A stretch of 64,000 nucleotides of DNA from Arbacia lixula (GCA_963669155.1 OZ022597.1:17924922-17988921); one strand, 5' to 3'; counted from the first letter of the stretch, positions 24,885 through 37,721 are shown. Notes: a model not told the origin generated them from the sequence alone. Numbers and translations are program-made.

Positions 24885-25124
24885 GGTAGTCTGGCTTCCA
24901 GGCGGTTGGGCATTTCTAAACTAAACAATTCAGTAAAGAGGTCTGGCTACAGTAGACTAATCATTCTTCATTTCTTTCTTCAGATGGAACCACGGATGTA
25001 TGAAGCGTACATCCTACATGGGACGAACTGAGAAATGAGGAGAATGATACAGTGACTAGTCTTAGAGTACTAGACTCTATGTTAGTTTGGATTATAAATG
25101 TCAACCGCCTGGAGGTCAGACTAC
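24885..25124. repeat. dispersed inverted-repeat family R (copy 1)
   Basis: The left arm GGTAGTCTGGCTTCCAGGCG, with GGGCATTTCTAAACTAAAC inside, is mirrored on the right by GTTAGTTTGGATT...CCGCCTGGAGGTCAGACTAC. The centre carries AGTAGACTAATCATTC. The same plan recurs at 27915-28139 and 35161-35371, with partial copies at 4760-4870 and about 29428-29460. It is non-coding and probably a MITE. Confidence 0.7.
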
Positions 25125-27914
25125 ACTCAAGGTTCAGCCAACTAACCACAATGAGCGCGAAAATCCATTCTTTACATAATTTAATGACGCATTATCAGCT
25201 CAATAAAGATGGATTGTAGCGGGTATTTTTCTGTTGATATACGGACCAGTCCCCGATGAATGTTTGATTGATATGGTATTGGTAGCGTGTAGATTGCCAT
25301 CTCGCCCATTGTAATTCAATGCTGAGTTTTAAAGGTACTATCCTTTCTTTCCGGCCAGAAAATGCGGCCTAACTTTTGATGCGTCCTTGCACAAGTAATG
25401 CACGCAAATGCCATAGAGTAGCAGTTTGTCCAGCACAAAAAGGTTTATCAAAACAATCTGCTAAGTATCAAAATCAAGGTGAAAGTAGAGTTGAACGAGG
25501 GTACAATTCCTTTCGATGGCAACTAAGAAAGAGTGTCCCGTTAGGAGCTGTTAAGCCTGAATTTTGGTCTAAGGTAAGCCGTACAGTTTAACCGTGGAGC
25601 TCCAATCATGACTGTAGCTCCACGGCTTAACATACATACAGAAGGATGTACACCGTGACGGCTCTATCATTGATCTGGGCCTCGTCTGATAAAGAGTTGC
25701 GATTGATCAGAATCCATCGCAAGTCCAATCCCCTATCTCTAATGTACAGAGTTACGATATTAATATCAATCGCAAGTCAAGTTGCGACCAATTTAACTTC
25801 TTTATACGATATGACACTGGATTGCATTACGATGTAGCTCTTGGGAATACCCATTCAGGAGCACGCGAGCGTATAAATTTGGAGATTTTAATACAAAAAA
25901 AAAACATGAACCCACCTTTAAACTAAACTGAACCTGCTAGAATGAATGAAGAGAGCTGAATAGCAGTCTTTGACCTTTGAGTTTTGATGTAGCACCATTC
26001 AAGCGGTAAACACGCAATAACATGTGATAATTTATAAGGATGAATCTTGTGTACTTTACCTGCATGGTATGCGCTATCGCACGCATTGTGCTACGAAAAT
26101 AGCCAGAAGTAACAGCTTTACTTGTAAGACTTCTTCACAAATAACAAATTGTTTACTTCTGCGCTGCACACGGGCATGTGAAATGATTAATTTCAAATTA
26201 GGGACCACGGAGGTGTAGCTAGGAACTTTTATTTGGAAGGTTATCATATCAGTATTTTATCTGGCAACGGAGAGGTTGAGTAAATCACTTATAATATCAG
26301 CACACGTAAAGAACACTGCATGCCCTTCACGTAATGTGTAAATACAGAGATTGATGATGATACGATAATTTGATTAAAAGTCAAGGGTGTTCATTGCGAC
26401 CCGATCGATCAGGGATGGGTTTGTATAAAGATGATGAGAACTGCTTAAGTCTTTACGCGCCTCTGATGAATTATTGCACAAGTGACTCACACATTTTTCA
26501 TAGAGATGTAAAAAGAGCTTAACATAATGATATAGAATTCCACGTTCCTCGTTTAACCCCAGCTATATCAGGGAAACTCACATCCCCGAGGCAATCTACC
26601 CCTTTGCTTGATTACGTAATCCTAGCTCAGTAACTAAGCATTGATTGTATGTGCCGTGGTGGAATTTTGTAAAGCCATTTAATGTTGGTTTACGCCAATG
26701 TCCCTAATAACAGCGTTGATCTAATTGAGTAACTGATAAGACTTGTGAGGTCCGAACTAGGTTTTTTAGTGCAAATGGTCTGCAGGAACAAGGCTATATT
26801 TTCAGACGACCCGGTGTTGGTTTACTCCCTTTAGTCCATAATACTAGTAACATCACTGATCTGTCTGAGTTTGAGTTATCATATGGTTATCAGAAACTCA
26901 TCTATATCTTCATCCGACCCGATAAAAAGCCATATAATGTTAATGTTACGTAACGTCTACTTAAAACCAGTTCAAACTCCGTTCAAACTCGATTTCCTAT
27001 ACTCTGAGGGGAGTAGAAAAAAGGTATTTTCTTGCGTCCATAGTTAAACGATTTATTGATCAATCTGTTAGAACAAAAACCAGAGAAAAAAGAAGTCCAT
27101 GTGGGAACATGTGGGCAACGACATCTTCTATCAGACTACCACTTGGTTTATTATAATGACCCGTTCATATGTTCTTATATAAATCCTAGTACTTAGAATT
27201 TACACACTCAAATACGCCTTAGACCTGCAATAGGTATGGATAACGAACACCTTCATTCAAACGGCCTACAACGGACCAAAACTCGTATGTAAACGGACAT
27301 TAGTCATTCTCTGATAGTTACGTACTATACTCGTCATTCTTGGGCATGTTAGAGGTATAATGACTGCGATGATCAGCTTGGGTTTTATTGGTCGTAAAAT
27401 AAGCTGGTCGGGTAATTATAATGATAGGTGAGAGGTCATTTATTGTAGGTAATCATTACCTAACGATTTAGAATCCTTAAAAATACGCAACCATGTTTGA
27501 AAAGATGACTCGTCGATCGAAAAGCAAGTTAGATCACTGCTTCAAACGGAGCTTCGATTCAGTTGTCAGGTTGTCAAGTTTGTTTATTTTTAACATCGTA
27601 CAAGACAATGTAAACGTTCGTTACAAACTTAACATTGCTCATGAATGAATCGCAATAAAATAAAAAACGTGGATGGGGGTCGAATGGGTTAGGGTTAGGG
27701 ATGGTGCCCTGACTGTCGACAGCAATATCAATAACGAGGTAGCACTATAACATTGAATATAGCGTTGATAGCGAGTTATTACATAATCATGTGCAGACGT
27801 ACACGTATATAGGTCTATCGTGAGAGCATTAATCAACTACATGTAGTTCATGATCTCGAGTGTTTATACGCAAGTCTCACTTCCTCTTTCATACACACTA
27901 CCATCATGACCATA
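25125..27914. other. gene-free stretch
   Basis: No gene is established. An open plus-strand frame at 25376-25591 ends near a consensus-like donor (TCTAAG|GTAAGC), but its upstream part overlaps a dispersed repeat. A perfect hairpin lies at 25592-25625, and an 11-base inverted repeat (TTGCGATTGAT / ATCAATCGCAA) at about 25696-25776. Confidence 0.5.
25592..25625. repeat. perfect 10-bp hairpin
   Basis: CCGTGGAGCT and AGCTCCACGG are exact reverse complements separated by 14 bases. The function is unknown. Confidence 0.7.
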
Positions 27915-28139
27915 GGTAGCCTGCCTTACAGGCTGTTCGACATATTATCTGATTCAAACTAAAAAAAAATAGATCATAATATTATCAAACTCATCACTTT
28001 ATTATTCGTTTCTTTTCTTAGTCTGTCCTTCCTGAGAGACCTGTAGAAGAAAACGAGATAGATTAGACTACGGCAGCCTGACCCCTTTATTGAACAGTTA
28101 CGATTAGAAAAGCCGAACAGACTGGAAATGAGGCTAGAC
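27915..28139. repeat. dispersed inverted-repeat family R (copy 2)
   Basis: The arms are GGTAGCCTGCCTTACAGGCTG and CAGACTGGAAATGAGGCTAG, with GATTAGACTACGGCAGCCTGA in the centre as in the other copies. A splice-acceptor-like tract on the minus strand near 28040 lies inside the repeat, so I do not treat it as an exon. Confidence 0.6.
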
Positions 28140-28261
28140 AATGAGACAAAACAAGGATGTTGCATATTCCTTACTGATGACCCATCAAGCAAATATGCGG
28201 AATTCTTCACATATGCAGACTGCTAGGCCCCAAGAATCACGACAACAATATTCTTGTAGGC

Positions 28262-28821
28262 TTAAAGGGTTACTAAATTAGAAAAATAAGTTTACACTAA
28301 TCTATGTACAATTATCCACTAAAAACGAATTTCACATTCGTTTGCCGCAATAAAGTCTCATTTTGACGAACATTTGAAGAAAAAAAACGCACGCCTCCAG
28401 TGACGTATGAGAAGTCAAAATTCCATAGACTGTACGGAAGGCAACAATAGACCATTTTCGTAATGTATTCACAACTTTCCCCCTAACTGCGTAGTAATGC
28501 GTTATTGCATTCACCTGTATCTTGTCATTCCGATTCAATGGATGGAATGCACTTTGAATCCATTAGTTGTTGCTACTCAGACAAACCTCGGACAAGCTTT
28601 GGGGTTCCCATTAGTAACGTATTGTTTGAATTGCGTGAATAAAACATTTTATTTACGCCGTTGGCAGTTATGGCATTTTGACTCCTCATACGTCACTGGA
28701 GGCGTGCATTTTTTCAAATTTTCGTCAAAATGAGACTTTAAACGAATGTGAAATTCGTTTTTAGTGGATAATTTTACATAGATTAGTGGGAACTTATTTT
28801 CCTAATTTAGAAACCCTTTAA
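28262..28821. mobile_element. TTAA-flanked MITE, long 560-bp form
   Basis: It is bounded by TTAAAGGGTTACTAAATTAG and TCTAATTTAGAAACCC-family sequence ending CCCTTTAA. The terminal arms extend about 200 bases, including TTTTGACGAA / TTCGTCAAAA and ACGCCTCCAGTGACGTATGA with its reverse complement further right. The centre is unique and has no complete transposase frame. The copy at 22921-23099 shares only the outer arms. Confidence 0.85.
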
Positions 28822-30488
28822 GGGTCATTGCATACAACACGAATTTGCAGTTGTAAAGGCCTATGTGACGTCATCTTCTTGAACAAACCCCATAACCGAC
28901 GATATGAACATGGTCTTTTGATACGGGGACAAAATTTAAAAGGTAACCAACCACATATCCATTTAAATAAGTAAAAGCCAATTAACCTAAGGTTTAACGT
29001 ATTTCTTTTGACTTCATGTTCATGTTCAAATGCACCATATACCTTTAAAAATGTGGAAGCAAAGTGGAAAAATTAAACTGATTTGATCATGTTGACGGCA
29101 TGCTTTCTATTACAACTCGGTGGGATATTTGTCGTGTCTGCGCTGCGGTGTGCGCAGCTGGATATAGCCACTCGGTTCAGCTAGACAATCGCTGTAGGAC
29201 CTACAGTCATTATTCTGACAATGTTGAAGTACGTGGAAAAATCAACGGGTGTTAAAACGTACGCTCCGACATTGGTCCTGTTTAATGAGAGACGTGTGTG
29301 TGAAATTATGGAAGGTGAGAGCCCAACATAGCATATGGACAAGAATAACATGCGACACAAAAGCTAGTTTTTGAGCACGAAAGCAAAATAAATCGGTGCG
29401 TTTGATTACAGCGTCAAGTGCAACCTGGCTTTTTACAGGCCGTTGGGCATTTCTAACAGTCTCAAAGTGAGACTATGTGCAACACAAGCCCGACCACATA
29501 GGTCAATACAAAACATGACAACATGTACGTACATACATATGGGCTCTGTACACACTGATCCCCCCCCCCCCCCACACACACACACACACACACACCCACA
29601 TCCACTCCACCCACCCCATTCCCGGCTCTCTCACATGGGGTATTAACTCTTTATAAGCCACATGTGTATTTTGCCACCCAAAATGTACGCAAGTCTCATA
29701 GCGCAGTATAGTTTATCTGACACACACTATGTTGAGGCATGAACAATGTTCTCACGAAGGTCAAAGTTTACCCAATGATCACACAGCATAGCAAGCAGGA
29801 AACGAGGCCTATAATGCCGTAGATACATGTAGAGGCTCCTACGTACGTACGACACAATCACAATCCAAGCCACTTCAACAGATTAATCTTGAAAACAGGG
29901 ACACTTCTTGTCCGTTTTGTGATAATTAATGATTAGTTGGCCTTTGTCAATATATACAGCAAAAATACAGAAAGGCCATGATACCTCCAACTTCACTTTG
30001 CATTAAAAACGGATTTTCAACCCTTGGCATGTTTTTTTTTTTTTCATCGAGTGATTTTCATATTTCTAAATATTTTAATATTGTTGATAATGTCATATTG
30101 TTACGAATTCAACGCCATTAGAACTTGATAACTGTACTGATGCAAATATTAATTCGTTGTCCACTTACATGTATGTGCGTACAAGTACACTTTTATTATT
30201 GCAAAACAAACACATTAAGGAAATAAATATTTCCAAAAATCAAATTGTATTTCAATTGTAATTGAGTTTAAAGGGGGTAATTACAAAGTATGTTTTTTGA
30301 TGAATTATGATTATCACCAGGTAACTCCGCCAAGAGGCCGCCAAAACATCTACCCAAAAATATCGATTTAGCAGTCTTGCACAGGTCTAATGTGTATCCT
30401 CGCTGTCTCCCGGTGTCTTCAGCTTTCTTTGGCAGCTTCTTCAGTACTCTTGGCTGATCTTGGCAGCTTTTAGCCGGACTTAATACCA
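28822..30488. other. gene-free stretch
   Basis: No gene is seen. A C run plus (CA)n lies at 29561-29595. A partial family-R arm lies near 29428-29460. A minus-strand frame open over about 30270-30500 runs into the neighbouring palindrome and is unassigned. Confidence 0.5.
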
Positions 30489-30645
30489 GGGTCCCATTGC
30501 ATAAAGCTTACCATTAGTGGTAACACTGCCATCAATGGTAACTACCATGGTAACACCGCTTGACAGTCAATGGAATTCAAGGCTTCCACAGAAATTTCCA
30601 TTGGTAGCGAAGTTACCACCGTTGGTAAGTTTGATGCAACAGCCC
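30489..30645. repeat. palindromic element related to hairpin family H
   Basis: It starts GGGTCCCATTGCATAAAGC and ends GTTTGATGCAACAGCCC. The inner arms have GCTTACCATTAGTGGTAAC and GTTACCACCGTTGGTAAG, and the ACCATGGTAAC core resembles family H. Confidence 0.6.
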
Positions 30646-31927
30646 ATGCACGTCTCAAACAACGACATCTCTTCCTTCCAAATTGAAATGTATACGCAAT
30701 TTTCCCAAGGTCGTGTGCACATCCTACCGATCATGTCAATTGCCCGAATATATTTCCTCTTTATCCTATAATTCCCTCTAGATCCCTAAATTACGGTGCG
30801 TCTTTTGAGCATCAAGGTGACTGGAATACCTCACTACAATAACCTGATTGACTGCATTGTATTCACATGACAATTATTTGTATCCTGTCATGTGATATTT
30901 AGCCTTCTCTCATCTTTTTTTCCAAACCACGGAGCTGTTCGGAATTGTATGTATTCAGTCCAATGACGCAAACATGGCCCTCGCACAAACCACATGGGAA
31001 CATACATGTAGTATTCATTGACATCTCCCCCGTGAAAACACAATTTGAGGTGGTGTATGTTTGCATGGTTACAATATAATATTTTGTAAATATAAAAGTG
31101 ACTCACTTATTCTATAAATTCCCAATTCGATTTATACTTAATTTGTATGGCATACATAATTCTGCCCTGTAAGCATGGTAAGTATCATTGTAAATGACAA
31201 CAAATCATAACTACCTGACTCCCATGGAGTCGCTAATGAGCTCTGATAATATTAGATGTTGTAGACAATCAATAAATAATAGAATATTTTCTGGCTTGGA
31301 GATGCTTGAACGGGGGGTGGGGAGGGGCACCTTTCCATTCAATGTCATATGAGCTGTGCTATCTTAGATATAGCTTAAATCATTGTGCTTCTGTATTTCA
31401 TAATCATGGTCGTAGTCTTTTATATGAAGAGTTCTTGTGACTTTTCTCTTTCCTCCTTGTTTCCTTTTCCACTGTTACAATGCCTGCTACTTATTTGTAC
31501 ATGTTTTGACCGTATTTGATTATGAAACAACAAAACATATAATGAAAAACATACCCTAATTACATGTTGTAATTGTTGTACATCATTATTTCACGCAGCA
31601 AACGCATGTACGTTATAACGAAGCTGATACACATTCCTTCTACAGGATCTATTAGGCTTCGCCATGCGTATGACCACATATTCCCTAATAGGTGCAGCTT
31701 AACATGCAGGTAGTCTAGATGCACCGATGTGATACATTCTTTCGAGTCACAGACTGTTTACGTTCACGTCATGGTTAGTAGATTTACACAAAAGCAGCCA
31801 GGACTGGTACGGGTTTCATAGTCATTTGGTACAACAGGTCATTTTAAGCAGTTAAGTGGTAAAATGGTTCGAATCATTTGCATGTTTGTGTATTCGGTAA
31901 TACGGCGAGTGTTACCACGCTTGCCGT
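30646..31927. other. gene-free stretch
   Basis: AT-rich sequence with no supported coding or RNA feature. Confidence 0.5.
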
Positions 31928-32275
31928 TTCATTTTCTCTTCTCTTCTTTGCCTTTCCTTCGTTCGTTTCCTACCGCCCCCCCCCCTTCTACTCCTCGACT
32001 ATTTTCTCTCCTCTTCCAGCTAATCATCTCTTTCTCGCCCCTCCCTTCTTATTTGCTCTCCTTCATTTTCTCTTCTCTTCTTTGCCTTTCCTTCGTTCGT
32101 TTCCTACCCCCCCCCCCCCTTTCTACCCCCTTTTCTATTTTCTCTCCTCTTCCAGCTAATCACCTCTTTCTCGCCCCCTCCCTCCTTATTTGCTCTCCTT
32201 ACTTTAATCTCTCCTCACCTGTACTCCCCTTATTTCATCCTTCCCTCTCTAGCTCTCTCTCTCTCTCTCTCTCTC
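31928..32275. repeat. two-copy tandem repeat (134-bp period) and (CT)n
   Basis: TTCATTTTCTCTTCTCTTCT starts at 31928 and again at 32062. Each copy continues through CTTCGTTCGTTTCCTACC, a C run and CTCTTCCAGCTAATCA. A (CT)n block follows at about 32250-32275. Confidence 0.9.
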
Positions 32276-32726
32276 TCCATCTCTTTCAACATAATTATCT
32301 CTCCTGATAAAACGTGTTCATTTCTCCATTCTTTAGGGACTTTCCACATTTAATTCCGTCCTCTTATACGTCTTTAATTTCTTTACTTCTTCGGGTGTCT
32401 TTTATCCTGTCTCCTATCTGATTTTCTTCCATTTGTATCCACTATCTCAATAGGGTCCAAGCTTCATCACATTCCCATTCTCCACTTCTCCTACTTTTTT
32501 CCTCGCTCATGTCGCTTATGTAGCAGTCCATAAACATATAAAATATCTCTCTCCGTTTTTTTTTTCCAATTCTCGCGCGTATACTACTTGTCCGCGTTGT
32601 ATTTCGAACGCGAGACTTGCCTTTTGTGTACCAATCTTATCCATTGACAAGATTGATTGAGCAAGGGATTTGTCTTGCTTGGAAGCCAGCTAACTTTTTC
32701 CATGGCTTTCTAAGTACAAATCAGCA

Positions 32727-32775
<49 letters not shown>

Positions 32776-33824
32776 AATCTCTCCCTCTCCTCCCCCAACC
32801 TCCCTCCACCACTCCTTCCCTCTCTTTATCCCTATCTCCTTCTCTATCCCTCCTTACATCTTCCCTCTCCCCCCTCCCCCAACCCTCTCCCTCCTTTGTC
32901 TGTCTGTCTGTCTGTCTGTGTGTGTGTCTCTCTCTCTCTTCCTCTCTCTCTCTCTCTTTCCCTCTCTCTCTCTCTCTTTCTCTCCCTCCCTCTCTCACTC
33001 ACCCACTCTCACTCTTTTTTAATCATGCTACAAAATAAGAGCCTTGTGCCCATTTGCGGCTTGTAAGAATGTTAACAGTCCATGCTCCGTCGCCCGCCGG
33101 ATCAGACAATTTAAAGGTACGATAGTCCTGTTATAGGTCAAACAAATAAAACTGTAAATACCACGCTTTTTTTTTTCAAAAAATGCTTTCCAACAACTTC
33201 CCTCGCAGGATTGGAACCGAAAACTTACTTTCAGCGGAATCAAAGCGATCGCTAGATTCCGAGGAGGTTTTGGACGGGTCGTTCCAAACCTACCCGTTCC
33301 TGTAGCATAGACCAGAGACCGTATAAATGTGGACCATGGTCCCTGCGAAACGACGCGTCTCAAACCTAAACAAGGATAGGTTTTCGCTTTTTCTAGAAGC
33401 TTCACTTGTGAGTTTTTATGCATTTCGGGTATGTGCTGATCCTGCCGAATTTTGTGAAATATGTAAAAAGGGATACTAACCGTCTTTAACGGTGGTACCA
33501 TGCCAAGTAAGCGTCTTTTGACCACATCACACAATTCAGCAAAACATTACCGGGCCCATGACATACCAATTTGTAAGGGACATGTCGGGATCAGTAGGCT
33601 ACTATGTATCAGCGTGGTCAGCGTGAACTTTATAGGAATCGATAATACATCATAAGCTATGTATAATATAAGCAACAACAACAATCTGAAACTGTATATT
33701 TTCGAGGAGGACCCGACTTGTAATCGATTCATATCAACCCCAAGACCTTATATAAGACGAGACCCTAGTGTCAGATTCAAGACCAATGACGTTTAACCTT
33801 TGTATTTCTATGGAGACGTGAAAT
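32276..33824. other. gene-poor stretch with CT-rich microsatellites
   Basis: (CT)n at 32730-32774 and 32925-33000, with (TCTG)n between, give only Ser/Leu or Arg/Glu frames. A 168-codon minus-strand frame at 33028-33534 has no recognisable domain or start context and I do not call it a gene. Confidence 0.6.
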
Positions 33825-34058
33825 ACATTACAGCTCAAAGAATTGACACGGGTAAGGGAAAGGGAAGAAAGGAAATGAACCGCAGATTTAAACCGCGGTA
33901 TATTTTGTCCAGTTCAGCATGAAAGTCGATGCTTTAGCCTTTTAAAGAGCATCATGTTTCATGCTGCACTGGACAAAATATACCGCGTTTCAAAACTGCG
34001 GCTCCTTCCTTTTCTTCCCTTTCCCTTTACCCATGCCAATTTCTTTGAGCTGTAGTGT
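33825..34058. repeat. 234-bp palindromic hairpin MITE
   Basis: The left arm ACATTACAGCTCAAAGAATTG continues through GGTAAGGGAAAGGGAAGAAA, CCGCGGTATATTTTGTCCAG and CAGCATGAAA. The right arm mirrors each block in reverse order and ends TTTGAGCTGTAGTGT. Nearly the whole element is self-complementary around a loop near 33940. Confidence 0.85.
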
Positions 34059-34189
34059 AAGTAAATGAAGTTTTGAAAGCTTGGTAGTGAGAGTGCTACT
34101 TGGGTTAATCTAGCACACAACATATTGTAGATAGGAACATAAATATCATAATGCCCTAAGCCTCCAAACGCGGCAGGTCAATCTTCATC

Positions 34190-34680
34190 ATCTTGCTTTC
34201 TTCATGATCTTCTCCTTCTATCAGTTCAAGATTGCTCTTTCCTCCTCTGCTCATCTTCTTCATCTCGTCTTCATCTCATAACTCTCCCCATAAACAAAAG
34301 CCCTTTCCCTTTTCACAGTCCTTTTCAGTCATTTTAAGCAATATTATTGAGTGGTAATGCGATTCCAATAATTTGCATGTTCTTGATCTTTCTTGTGTCA
34401 GTTCAAGATTGCACTTTTTCTCAGCTGCTCATCTTCTTCTCGTAACTCTCCACATAAGAAATGTCCCTTTCTCTTTTTTCACCGTCCTTTTCAGTCATTT
34501 TAAGCAGTTCAGTGCTAATATGGTTCCAATAATGTGCATGTTCTCGCTCTTTCTTACAAATATCACTTCAAGATTCATCTGTCTCATCTCCTAAACTTCA
34601 TCTCGTCTTCTTCTCAAAACTCTTATCTACCTCATCATATTTTTAACTTTCTTTCACCGTCCTTTTTGGGATGCTCTGCC
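34190..34680. repeat. three degenerate tandem copies, about 160-180 bp each
   Basis: Each copy contains a CTTTTCAGTCATTTTAAGCA-like block, then a TTCCAATAATTTGCATGTTC-like block, then TTCAAGATTGCA/TTCAAGATTCAT. Starts fall near 34200, 34376 and 34534. A related fragment lies at about 31833-31885. Confidence 0.7.
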
Positions 34681-35899
34681 AATCTACGATCGTCACCATA
34701 TGACTCCACTCTACACAGCTTTCGACAAGATAACAATTTTCACCCTGACCTAAAAATACCATCCCTGTGGCAAATTCTTCCCATTAACCCACTCTCCTTT
34801 TTGCTACTTGTTATGTTCATTCCTGCCATTTTCAACTCGTTTTCACTCCTTCATACATCTACTTACTAGTATCATCCGCACGCCCATTCACACGCACACC
34901 AACTCACACAGAAACATGCACACGCACAAACTCACACACACATACACACACGCACACCAATCCACAGACACACCCCCACGCACACTTACCCCACACCCCC
35001 ATACGCCGTCGATGATTTCTGACACACGACTCCTCTCGCGAAGCTCACAGCTGACTCGTTCACGATCAAAATAATTTCCACCTTGACCTAAAATACCAGG
35101 CCTGGTGTCGCTTTCCTCCGTCCATTCCCGGCAGGACCGGAGTTTGAAAACTGGACTAGCGTAGCCTGGCTCTCAGGCTGTTACACATTTCTGAACCAAA
35201 CTATAAAATAAAGTTTCTTGTTTTAAGACTAGTCATTGTATTATTATACTCTTTATCCAAATGTCACGGGAGCTGGAGAAGAAACGGAGAATAATTAGTC
35301 TACTGCAGCCAGACCCTCTAATGAAGAACTTTGTTTAGAACCACTAAAAGAGTCTGGAAGCAAGCCTAGACCCACGTAAAAAGTCCATTACTGGCCTTTC
35401 AGGCGCGTGCCTGTATATTATGGGTAGGTAGGGGGGGGGGGGTGGAAGGTGGGGTGGGGGTAGGAAAGAGGGAGCGGGTATAAGATTGGAAATGAGATGT
35501 TTATAATACCAGTTTTGAGGAAGAGTAAATCGATTTGAGTGTGAAAGTTATTCCACTGTATCTTATTGCCAGGTACATGTAAATGAGCAGATGCAAGGGC
35601 AAGTTGTGATGAGAAAAGACTTGACTGGAAGGGAAGGTTATGATTAGTACTGATAATACAAGTCGTAATAAACATCTCGTAACTATGTCGCTTATGCCTG
35701 ATTCTCTCGCCCCGTAGTGCTGGTGATTAAGAGAGGAGGAGACATGCTAACGAGATAAAATAAGGAGAAATAAAGAGAGGAGAAGATTAGACTGAAATAG
35801 AATAACAGAAGGATAGACAGAGAGAGGAGAGAAAAATAATAATATAGAAAATACAAGAAAGCAACATTGAGGCAGGCAGACATACAGAGATAGACATAA

Positions 35900-35931
<32 letters not shown>

Positions 35932-37457
35932 TAAGTGACAGAGAGGGTGAAAGAGTGAGGGAATGAAAACAGAACGAAAGAGATGAGGAGGGGGAAACAA
36001 TTAGCTAGAAGACGGAAGGGAAGAAGAGGAGACGCACAAAGAAAAGGGTGGATTGAGATTGAGTGAGTGAGAGGGAGGTGTGCGTGTGAAGAGAGAGAGA
36101 GGGGGAGGAGCGGGAGGGGGGGGGGGGGGGGGAGAGAGCGGGGAGACAGAAAAGGGCAGGGAAGACTGTATAATCATCTGGGCTACCACGTTCGGCGAAT
36201 GCTAACGTTACCCGAACCCACCTCAAGAACTGTTTCCACTTCCCTTAAACTCGCGCCATCTATCACGTCTACCACACAGCGTGCGCGCCAGTGTTAACGT
36301 GCCTTGAACTTGGTAAACATTCGTCTCAGTGCTATGGCATCTCAGAAGTCTTTGCAGCACAATACATTTTCACATGGCTTCATCGCAGCTTCAGCATCAG
36401 GTAATGAAGGGCACTTATGGCCAGGCCTACCTCCCCTTGAACTTTGTAAACCTTTACCGATGTGTAATGGCACCCGCCATTAGTCTTAAAGCTCCAGTAT
36501 CACTTTAAACCTACCAGCACCAACCAATCAAGGTCCCAGACCGATTTCTACACAGTGTAATGCCGCTGGGACTGAGAGGGTTAACTACTTCAGTCCCATA
36601 TAAAATGCACTGTGTTGTAATTGATACTGGACTGTCAGTGTATGGTACTAAGAGTAAGAGGGTGAACAGGGCAATCCATTGGCGCGTGTTGCAATATCAT
36701 GATAGTTTCGTAACGATGTCCCCATCTCGTGATCATTCGATTTGCTCAACACCAATTATGTTGTCTCTTGATTAAATTAATATTTCAAATGAGTTAAACC
36801 TTCGTTCATCCATTGTCTAAGACGTGTGGAAGGTGTTGATTTTCACCATCTCCTAGCTACAGTCGTTGTCGATATATCTGCTCCTTTTGTTCTCTCTCTC
36901 TCACAATTTACAAAACTTGTTTTACAAACTTTATATCATTATTTCTTCTCTTTTTAACCCTTTCTATGTGAGATGAAATACTAGTCTAAGGGTTTTGTGC
37001 GAATTACTAGTGATAAAATACACACGTGACACATATAAACTGAGTTTGTCTTATTTGAGTTTCTGTCTATCCTGCTTTCATTATCTGCAACATCGATAAA
37101 AACATTTTTTCTTCCTGTAAGATACAATTCGATACAAGAATGACGCAAGTGAGGCATCTGACGCAAATGGCGCATCTGTTCAACTCGCACACACTATGCT
37201 CATAGATTATTAAACTCCTGAACACGATCAATGCTCATTGCACTCATATTACATATAATACCACGGCCACTGGTCCATGTCAAATACAAGTAAGACATTC
37301 ATGTTCAAGGAAACGTCCACGTGAAAAACATACTTGATTTTGAGTTTCGCATGTAATCAAAGTTACGCAAAATATTCAAGATATTAATTTGTTGGGTTTG
37401 CTCACAAACCATGTTTTTGATTCGGCCAGACTCCAGAACGAATAAAGTTATACTCAC
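34681..37457. other. gene-free stretch with microsatellites
   Basis: A CA-rich tract lies at 34870-35000, a G-rich run at 35430-35460, (GACA)n at 35905-35932 and GA plus a G run at 36095-36132. If the minus-strand exon at 37458-37721 is real, this is its first intron. Confidence 0.5.
35161..35371. repeat. dispersed inverted-repeat family R (copy 3)
   Basis: The left arm GTAGCCTGGCTCTCAGGCTG is paired with AGTCTGGAAGCAAGCCTAGAC on the right. The centre includes ATTAGTCTACTGCAGCCAGA, as in copies 1 and 2. Confidence 0.7.
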
Positions 37458-37721
37458 GTCTAATACAACGATACCAGTTCCTCGACGCTTTTCCCTTTTC
37501 TTCCCGAACCTTCCGCCCTTTCCACCTTTTCCTCCTCCTCCTCCTGCACCTCCTTTCTTCTCTCTCTTCTGTCTTGCTGGTCTTCCCCCACTCGCTCCGC
37601 CAGCGGCCCCTTCCTCAGCCCCTTCCCCTCCGCCCGACGCAGCGGCGCGCTCTCGCCTCCTTGCCGCCATCCTGCTAGCGGGGCTGTTATCCATATCGTC
37701 CGCCTCACCGTTGTTCGCCAT
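37458..37721 (-). CDS. candidate first coding exon of an unidentified minus-strand gene
   Basis: ATG at 37721 is in good context (GTCATGG) downstream of a CpG-rich leader (37722-37980). The frame encodes 88 residues: an acidic start (MANNGEADDMDN), an Ala/Arg/Gly-rich middle (AARRRERAAA, then poly-Gly/Glu), a Lys/Arg/Gly-rich block (QKREKKGG, GKKREKRR) and GTGIVVLD. A near-consensus donor GAC|GTGAGT follows at 37457, in phase 0; the open frame beyond is intronic. The codons are GC-rich, unlike the surroundings, which supports real coding sequence. The protein segment looks like a disordered, nucleic-acid- or membrane-proximal basic N-terminus. No family is recognised. The presumed promoter is partly hidden by the assembly gap at 38006-38205. 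Confidence 0.55.

Noticed and set aside
27687-27700. Two TTAGGG units
   Set aside because: Only two units in unique sequence; not a telomeric array.
28020-28046. Minus-strand splice acceptor with a 12-codon frame to a stop
   Set aside because: Lies inside dispersed repeat family R; equivalent positions in other copies are not exons.
32336-32345. GGGACTTTCC, an NF-kappaB consensus
   Set aside because: Isolated match in pyrimidine-rich DNA more than 9 kb from any supported promoter; expected by chance.
33205-33235. GGTTCCAATCC on the minus strand, like a tRNA T-loop
   Set aside because: The stem bases do not pair and no D-arm, anticodon arm or acceptor stem can be built around it.
33028-33534. 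168-codon minus-strand frame
   Set aside because: Longest non-repeat frame outside the TRIM-like genes, but no recognisable domain, no splice or start context and mixed composition; likely chance.
36320-36410. ATG-started 23-codon segment followed by CAG|GTAATG
   Set aside because: Too short, weak donor, no downstream partner and no conservation evidence.
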